Below are positions 58,765 to 64,000 of a stretch of DNA of 64,000 bases, piece by piece (position 1 is the first letter of the stretch; every line of letters begins with the position of its first letter). The stretch is from contig CACYLU010000001.1 of assembly GCA_902775375.1 (NCBI GenBank), positions 62,001 through 126,000 of the forward strand. Direction: 5' to 3'. Source of the DNA: an uncultured Bacteroidales bacterium. GTDB taxonomy: Bacteria; Bacteroidota; Bacteroidia; Bacteroidales; Bacteroidaceae. The notes beneath the pieces are model-generated. The model did no database searches and had not been told where the DNA came from. It saw only the letters and a list, made by a program, of their open reading frames with translations. A program made the translations under genes and the position numbers.

Positions 58765-61383
58765 ATGAAAACAGTGAACACAGATATTGAAATGACACCC
58801 ATGATGAAGCAGTTCTTAGGACTGAAGGCCAAGAATCCTGATGCCCTGATGCTGTTCCGTTGTGGTGACTTCTACGAAACCTATTCGACAGATGCTGTTG
58901 AAGCAGCTGATATTCTTGGTATTACCCTTACCAAACGTGCTAATGGCAAGGGCAAGACCATTGAGATGGCAGGCTTCCCTTATCATGCGCTCGACACCTA
59001 TCTGCCCAAACTTATCAGAGCAGGAAAACGAGTGGCTATTTGCGACCAGTTGGAAGATCCTAAACTGACTAAGAAGTTGGTAAAGCGAGGCATTACCGAA
59101 CTCGTCACCCCTGGTGTGGCCATTAATGATAATGTACTCAATTACAAGGAAAACAATTTCTTGTGTGCTGTTCACTTTGGCAAACAAAACTTAGGCATTG
59201 CCCTCTTAGACATCTCTACAGGCGAATTCCTTACAGCAGAAGGCGATGCTGAGTATATCGACAAACTGCTGAGCAACTTTGCCCCCAAAGAGATACTTTA
59301 CGAGCGAGGCAAACGCGAAACTTTCGAGCAACGATTTGGAACACGATACTATACTTTCCAGTTAGACGACTGGGCATTCAACGAAAATACTTGTCGCGAA
59401 AAACTATTAGAGCATTTTGAAGTAAAAACCCTCAAGGGCTTTGGAGTGGAACATCTGAAAAATGGCATTACAGCTAGTGGCGCTATCCTGCAATACCTTA
59501 CGATGACGCAACATACACAGATTGCCCATATCACCTCATTGGCTCGCATTGAGGAAGAACGCTTCGTAAGGCTTGACAAGTTTACAGTGCGCAACCTCGA
59601 AATCATAGGTAGCATGAATGAAGGAGGCAGTTGCCTACTGAATGTCATCGACAAGACTATCTGCCCTATGGGCGCGCGCTTATTGCGTCGTTGGATAGTA
59701 TTCCCACTTAAAGATGTAGCACCCATCAATGAACGCTTAGATGTAGTGGAATATTATTTCCGCCAACCTGACTTCAAAACACTCATCGAAGAGCAACTGC
59801 ATCTAATTGGCGATTTGGAACGAATCATTTCAAAGGTAGCTGTTGGCAGGGTGACGCCTCGTGAAGTAGTGGCACTCAAGACTGCACTTTACGCCATCGA
59901 GCCCATCAAACAAGCCTGCTTAGAAGCGCAAAATCCCATTATCAACCATATTGGTGAGCAACTGAACGTCTGCTTGTCTATCAGAGACCGTATTGAACGC
60001 GAAATCAACAACGACCCTCCTTTGCAAGTTAATAAAGGTGGTGTGATAAAATCAGGCTTCAATGCTGAACTCGATGAACTTCGTCAGATTGCCTACTCTG
60101 GTAAGGATTATCTCTTGCAAGTACAGCAAAGAGAGAGTGAAGTAACAGGCATCCCTTCACTGAAAGTGGGCTACAACAATGTATTTGGTTATTACATTGA
60201 GGTGCGTAATGCTCATAAAGAAAAGGTACCAGCAGAATGGATCAGAAAGCAGACCTTAGTAAATGCCGAACGTTACATTACCGAAGAACTCAAGGAATAC
60301 GAAGAAAAGATACTGGGTGCTGAAGACAAGATCTTGGTACTAGAGCAACAGCTTTATGACAGTTTGGTACAGGGTATTACCGAATTCATCCCTGCTATAC
60401 AGGTGGATGCCAACCAGTTGGCCAAACTCGATTGCTTGTTGTCATTTGCTACTGTAGCGAAAGTCAATAAATATATCCGCCCAGTCATCAGCGATGACGA
60501 TGTATTAGATATCCACAAAGGCCGTCATCCTGTCATTGAGCAACAACTCCCTTTAGGTGAGCAATATATCCCAAATGATGTAGAGCTAGATACCCATAGC
60601 CAGCAGATCATCATCATCACAGGTCCTAATATGGCAGGTAAGTCGGCATTACTTCGCCAAACGGCCCTCATTACCCTCATAGCGCAGATAGGCTGTTTCG
60701 TACCAGCAGAAAGTGCACACATAGGTTTGGTGGATAAAATCTTTACTCGTGTGGGAGCCAGCGATAACATTTCTGTGGGTGAATCTACCTTTATGGTAGA
60801 GATGACTGAGGCTGCCGACATCATGAACAACCTATCACCACGCAGTTTGGTATTGTTTGACGAGTTGGGTCGAGGCACCTCGACTTACGACGGTATCAGC
60901 ATTGCCTGGGCTATTGTAGAATATATCCACAACCACCCCAAGGCTCGTGCTCGCACACTTTTCGCCACCCACTACCACGAGCTGAATGAGATGGAAAAGA
61001 CACATGAACGCATCAAGAACTACAACGTTTCAGTAAAGGAGATTGACGGCAAAGTCATTTTCATGCGCAAATTGGTACGTGGTGGTAGCGAGCATTCATT
61101 CGGTATCCATGTGGCTAAGTTAGCAGGTATGCCTAAGAGTATCGTTAAACGTGCTGACGAAATCCTCAAAGTTTTGGAGAAGAACCAAGACAAGGGTGTA
61201 GATACCAAGCCTTTGGGCGATATTGGCCAGGCTGATGGCTACCAGCTGAGCTTCTTCCAGTTAGATGATCCAGTACTTTGCCAGATTCGCGATGAACTGC
61301 TTCACTTAGATGTGAACAACCTCACGCCACTTGAAGCTCTCAACAAGCTCAACGACATCAAGCGCATCCTGAAAGGAAAATAA
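58765..61383 (+). CDS. mutS: MutS, DNA mismatch recognition ATPase
   Basis: 872-aa protein starting methyl-directed or general mismatch repair. Domain I has the mismatch-reading motif GDFYETY near residue 33. The lever/clamp region (about 270-570) precedes the ATPase domain with Walker [14 protein letters not shown] from residue 620, [10 protein letters not shown], Walker [17 protein letters not shown] and the ATHYHEL loop. Length and domain order are those of MutS1. The last 60 residues ([18 protein letters not shown]...) form the usual dimerisation helices. Convergent with the HhH protein gene, 11 nt away. Confidence 0.97.
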   Translation: MKTVNTDIEMTPMMKQFLGLKAKNPDALMLFRCGDFYETYSTDAVEAADILGITLTKRANGKGKTIEMAGFPYHALDTYLPKLIRAGKRVAICDQLEDPKLTKKLVKRGITELVTPGVAINDNVLNYKENNFLCAVHFGKQNLGIALLDISTGEFLTAEGDAEYIDKLLSNFAPKEILYERGKRETFEQRFGTRYYTFQLDDWAFNENTCREKLLEHFEVKTLKGFGVEHLKNGITASGAILQYLTMTQHTQIAHITSLARIEEERFVRLDKFTVRNLEIIGSMNEGGSCLLNVIDKTICPMGARLLRRWIVFPLKDVAPINERLDVVEYYFRQPDFKTLIEEQLHLIGDLERIISKVAVGRVTPREVVALKTALYAIEPIKQACLEAQNPIINHIGEQLNVCLSIRDRIEREINNDPPLQVNKGGVIKSGFNAELDELRQIAYSGKDYLLQVQQRESEVTGIPSLKVGYNNVFGYYIEVRNAHKEKVPAEWIRKQTLVNAERYITEELKEYEEKILGAEDKILVLEQQLYDSLVQGITEFIPAIQVDANQLAKLDCLLSFATVAKVNKYIRPVISDDDVLDIHKGRHPVIEQQLPLGEQYIPNDVELDTHSQQIIIITGPNMAGKSALLRQTALITLIAQIGCFVPAESAHIGLVDKIFTRVGASDNISVGESTFMVEMTEAADIMNNLSPRSLVLFDELGRGTSTYDGISIAWAIVEYIHNHPKARARTLFATHYHELNEMEKTHERIKNYNVSVKEIDGKVIFMRKLVRGGSEHSFGIHVAKLAGMPKSIVKRADEILKVLEKNQDKGVDTKPLGDIGQADGYQLSFFQLDDPVLCQIRDELLHLDVNNLTPLEALNKLNDIKRILKGK

Positions 61384-61394
61384 AAGAGAATCAT

Positions 61395-63377
61395 CTAAAA
61401 CTTCATCCTTGCTTGTAGTTGGAGGTCAGTTTTATTGCTTCCGGCAATCTGGTCGTCACCATTACTAATCACCTCTCTATCAAAATAGTGGGTTTGTCCA
61501 AACTTGGCTATAAGCATGAAAGTCTTCCCTAAATCTAAGCGAAGATGGGCAGAATACCGCATACCCTTACCACTGAATGAAGGTGAATAAAAAGTGTAGA
61601 GCAATCCCTTCTCATAACCATAAACACGAGCATCATAGTCGTCCGTATGGAAATAAGTGGCTTGCAAATGCAATTTTATCTTCCAAAACTGTAAACCAGC
61701 CAATTGGGTTACTTGCCATCCATAGCTATGTTGTTGCTGAGTAAAAACATTCCAATCAGCCGTTGTGCGCAACAACAACTTATCGGTCTGATAGCTTAGT
61801 CGATACCTCACTTGATGGTGGTAAGTAGGCAGAGTCAGTTCTCCACTCATTCCTGTTACATCACGTTCCTTGCGTTTGTAACGATAATTCACAAACATCG
61901 ATAATTGCGAAGTAGGCAACCATTCCACCCTCAATCTGCCCTCGAAAGCCTTAGAAGGCTTGCTGATGCGATATTTCCACCACGGATATGAAACCAAATC
62001 TATTGAACCAAAGAAGCGAAAATGTGCAATTGGCGAGACCTCAGCAGCTAAATACCAGCCATTTTCATTCTGCACACTTCCCCCATCATTAAAGGCATTG
62101 GCGAAATAAGCCCAATAGTCGTGCCGATAGTAACGATGCACCAGCATCAGTTTATAGTTTTGCGATGGTTGGTAGATAAGGCTATTCAGAGCAGCCCACC
62201 CTTTCTTGCCTTTGGCCACTTCGCCTGCAATGTTGATATTCCTTAGCCTTAACTGATAATCAACCCCCACGTTATAGAAATCCTTACAATGTAATTTATA
62301 TGCTGCATAGCCTGATAATCTAGGCAAATATTCCTTGTTAAACCCATACCATAGCCCCGTTATCCCCACATCAAAACGATTTTGATGGAATGTCAGATGA
62401 CCACCAGCCATCTGCATACTTAATGCTCCTTTCCTATCAGCTTCTGTCTGTGAGCGATGCAATCCCGTTTTGGTAATGGAAGAAATCATGCCATTCTTCA
62501 AAATGCCATCCATTTTCCTATAGGAATAAAAAGCTGACAAATCGAGTCCTTTCAAAAGAGTAATTGTAGTAGCAATTCCACGAAAATAGCCGATTTCATC
62601 GAATGAAGCATGCTTACGAATGCCTGTTGATCGAGTTTCTGCTGTAGCCAGCGAATAGCCTTTTCCCAATCGAAAACTACTGGCTAGCGTAAGCCCTTGA
62701 CCAAACGACAACTTATAGTCACCCAAAGCCAATGCCTTCACTCGCCCTAGATTTCTAAGCATAATATAAAAGCCATAATGATCGTAGCCGTATTTATTGT
62801 GTTGCTTAAACAACGGTTCGCCAGCATCTTTTTCTGCCGTAAGACCTGCCTGTACATAATCGCCATAGGCAAACAGATAGCGTAGAGAGTGGTATTGAGG
62901 CGTACCCAAATACTTTTGCTCATAGCCCTTTCGCTTATAAAAAGGAATATCAAGTCTGGTAAGCACCTCATGCTTGCCTCGTTTGGCAATGTTCCTCACC
63001 TTGGGGAAGTGTTTTTCCTGTATGGGTGTATCCACCTGAATAAAAGGCAGAAGCAGTTGGATGGTGCGTCTGTCCATATCCTCCACCAACTGCAATTCAT
63101 ACATTGTCTGCATAGGGCCGTGCACATAGATATAGGCCAAGATATTCTCAATCTGTTGGTCAGATAGGAAGGGCAATCGCTCCAATTGTTCTTTGGTTGC
63201 ATTGTTAAGGTCGATAGGTTGCGATAGTTCTTGCAACAAATCATCATAGTTGACAGTTTCGTCATCATCTGCCAATTCTTCCAATTTTTCCTCCAAAAGT
63301 AAGTTGATTTCCTGTGCCAACAGCAAGTTAGGCTGGCAAAGGCATAAAGCCAAAAGATAAAGTCTGATTAACTTCAT
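61395..63377 (-). CDS. Helix-hairpin-helix protein with an outer-membrane-like barrel
   Basis: 660-aa exported protein (signal LYLLALCLCQPNLLLAQ). Residues about 45-120 hold ComEA-like helix-hairpin-helix units (IDLNNATKEQLERLPFLSDQQIENI, YELQLVEDMDRRTIQLLLPF). The rest (about 140-660) is rich in alternating aromatic strands (YVQAGLTAEKD, GFYIMLRNLGRVKALALGDYKLSFGQG and so on) and ends LQARMKF with a terminal Phe, typical of an outer-membrane barrel. Possible function in DNA contact at the cell surface is inference from the HhH part only. Confidence 0.82.
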   Translation of the reverse strand: MKLIRLYLLALCLCQPNLLLAQEINLLLEEKLEELADDDETVNYDDLLQELSQPIDLNNATKEQLERLPFLSDQQIENILAYIYVHGPMQTMYELQLVEDMDRRTIQLLLPFIQVDTPIQEKHFPKVRNIAKRGKHEVLTRLDIPFYKRKGYEQKYLGTPQYHSLRYLFAYGDYVQAGLTAEKDAGEPLFKQHNKYGYDHYGFYIMLRNLGRVKALALGDYKLSFGQGLTLASSFRLGKGYSLATAETRSTGIRKHASFDEIGYFRGIATTITLLKGLDLSAFYSYRKMDGILKNGMISSITKTGLHRSQTEADRKGALSMQMAGGHLTFHQNRFDVGITGLWYGFNKEYLPRLSGYAAYKLHCKDFYNVGVDYQLRLRNINIAGEVAKGKKGWAALNSLIYQPSQNYKLMLVHRYYRHDYWAYFANAFNDGGSVQNENGWYLAAEVSPIAHFRFFGSIDLVSYPWWKYRISKPSKAFEGRLRVEWLPTSQLSMFVNYRYKRKERDVTGMSGELTLPTYHHQVRYRLSYQTDKLLLRTTADWNVFTQQQHSYGWQVTQLAGLQFWKIKLHLQATYFHTDDYDARVYGYEKGLLYTFYSPSFSGKGMRYSAHLRLDLGKTFMLIAKFGQTHYFDREVISNGDDQIAGSNKTDLQLQARMKF

Positions 63378-63501
63378 AATCGTTATGAATGAATTTTAAA
63401 AAATAAAAATATTGCCTGCAAAAGTAAGTAAAATAGTTAATTCTACCTTATATTTGGACGTAAAAAATACAACTTATCAAAGATAACTCTATTTTTGTAA
63501 T
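63378..63501. promoter_or_regulatory. Divergent spacer of the HhH and DUF4294 genes
   Basis: On +, TATATTTG (63449-63456) and TATTTTTG (63490-63497) are -7 candidates; the second is so close to ATG 63502 that its transcript would be almost leaderless. On -, TACTTTTG (RC of 63418-63425) is a candidate for the HhH gene. No matching -33 boxes at the usual spacing. Confidence 0.4.
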
Positions 63502-64000
63502 ATGATTCGCAGATGCGTCATATTGTTTTCAATGTTGTATCTCTGCATACAGCTTACTTGCCAGGCACAAAACACTAACACCAGTCGGGCGAGTCAGATG
63601 TTTATTACGCGAGGTTGGGTATATAAAGGCGATACCATTCCTTGGATACAATTGCGAACGGTACATGTGTTCGAAGAACTCAAATTCAAGAAAAAGAAAG
63701 ACTACGAAAAATACCAGCGTTTGATACGTGACGTAAAGAAGGTATTGCCCCTTGCCAACGAGGTAAATGCCGCTATCATTGAGACTTACGAATATCTGCA
63801 AACCATCCCCAGCGAGAAAGAACGCAAACGCCACATCAAGGATTTGGAGAAAGGCATCAAGCAGCAATACACTCCTCGCTTGAAGAAACTCACCTCACGA
63901 CAAGGTAAATTGCTGATTCGTCTTATCGACCGTCAGAGCAACCAGACAACCTATGATCTGGTCAAAGCATTCCTGGGTTCATTTCGTGCCACCACCTATC
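63502..64000 (+). CDS. DUF4294 protein (5' part)
   Basis: First 166 residues of a gene that runs off the right edge. A signal peptide (MIRRCVILFSMLYLCIQLTC) is followed by the DUF4294 pattern: DTIPWIQLRTVHVF, RLIRDVKKVLPLANEVNAAIIETYEYLQTIPSEKERK, LTSRQGKLLIRLIDRQ and LVKAFLGSFRATTY. Function unknown; a conserved exported protein of Bacteroidales. The frame was read from the DNA up to the last base. Confidence 0.85.
   Translation, partial: MIRRCVILFSMLYLCIQLTCQAQNTNTSRASQMFITRGWVYKGDTIPWIQLRTVHVFEELKFKKKKDYEKYQRLIRDVKKVLPLANEVNAAIIETYEYLQTIPSEKERKRHIKDLEKGIKQQYTPRLKKLTSRQGKLLIRLIDRQSNQTTYDLVKAFLGSFRATTY

Noticed and set aside
1-64000. tRNA, rRNA or known riboswitch genes
   Set aside because: No cloverleaf with a TTCRANY arm, rRNA core sequence or recognisable aptamer was seen by eye. 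A tRNAscan/Infernal run would be decisive.

Overview
The window reads as chromosome of a Bacteroidales bacterium (Bacteroidaceae or Prevotellaceae; I cannot go lower). Three things support this. Many promoters fit the Bacteroidetes pattern TTTG - about 20 nt - TAnnTTTG, and ribosome binding sites are weak. Several families are typical of the group: DUF4922, DUF4294, smalltalk, the DUF3987/BT4734-like module, and MraY with its long insert. The MurE fragment carries the DNPR motif expected for a meso-diaminopimelate cell wall. I see no rRNA, tRNA, CRISPR array or insertion sequence.

Layout. 1-10979 is the mur/fts cluster: murE (cut at the left edge), mraY, murD, ftsW, murG, murC, ftsQ, ftsA, ftsZ, then a YqeY-like gene, all on + and closed by a terminator. 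11071-15596 holds an exported Gfo/Idh/MocA oxidoreductase and a HEAT-repeat protein with two DUF1080 domains, probably an extracytoplasmic pair for 3-keto sugars. 15614-28178 is an accessory island, visibly richer in A+T over much of its length. 28453-39966 is housekeeping: rmuC, an LTA-synthase-like/phosphoesterase/O-methyltransferase/aroQ operon on the minus strand, xerD, two lipoproteins and yifB. 40053-47246 is a six-gene operon that looks like muropeptide/MurNAc salvage. 47228-53080 is an ABC-2 drug-export operon on the minus strand (TolC, HlyD, double ATPase, two permeases), divergent from an AraC regulator. The remainder is rubrerythrin, a NUC endonuclease, a PAP2 phosphatase with a barrel-like tail, a radical SAM protein, mutS, a helix-hairpin-helix outer-membrane-like protein, and the start of a DUF4294 gene.

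The island is the most interesting part. Its left side holds an M15 peptidase, a DUF3987 primase/helicase-like protein and small unknowns on the minus strand. Its right side holds an HU-like protein and a smalltalk microprotein on +. Between them are two systems. One is a three-gene operon: an 825-aa enzyme with a candidate PD-(D/E)XK nuclease site (D43, E60-x-K62, Q79xxxY83) fused to an N6-adenine methyltransferase (GTG and NPPY motifs), followed by two unknown proteins, one of which ends in an SSB-like DDLPF tip. The other is an XRE / ImmA-IrrE protease / PIN nuclease triad. A 29-bp sequence built of GGTCA units occurs in inverted orientation at both sides of this insert. At the right side it is part of a larger inverted array around a perfect 34-bp AT-rich palindrome. 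My best candidate for an undescribed system is this methyltransferase-nuclease operon with its two partners, inside the repeat-bounded cassette.

All family calls come from reading motifs; no database search was run. Start codons were chosen from spacing and family-like N-termini and may be off by a few codons.
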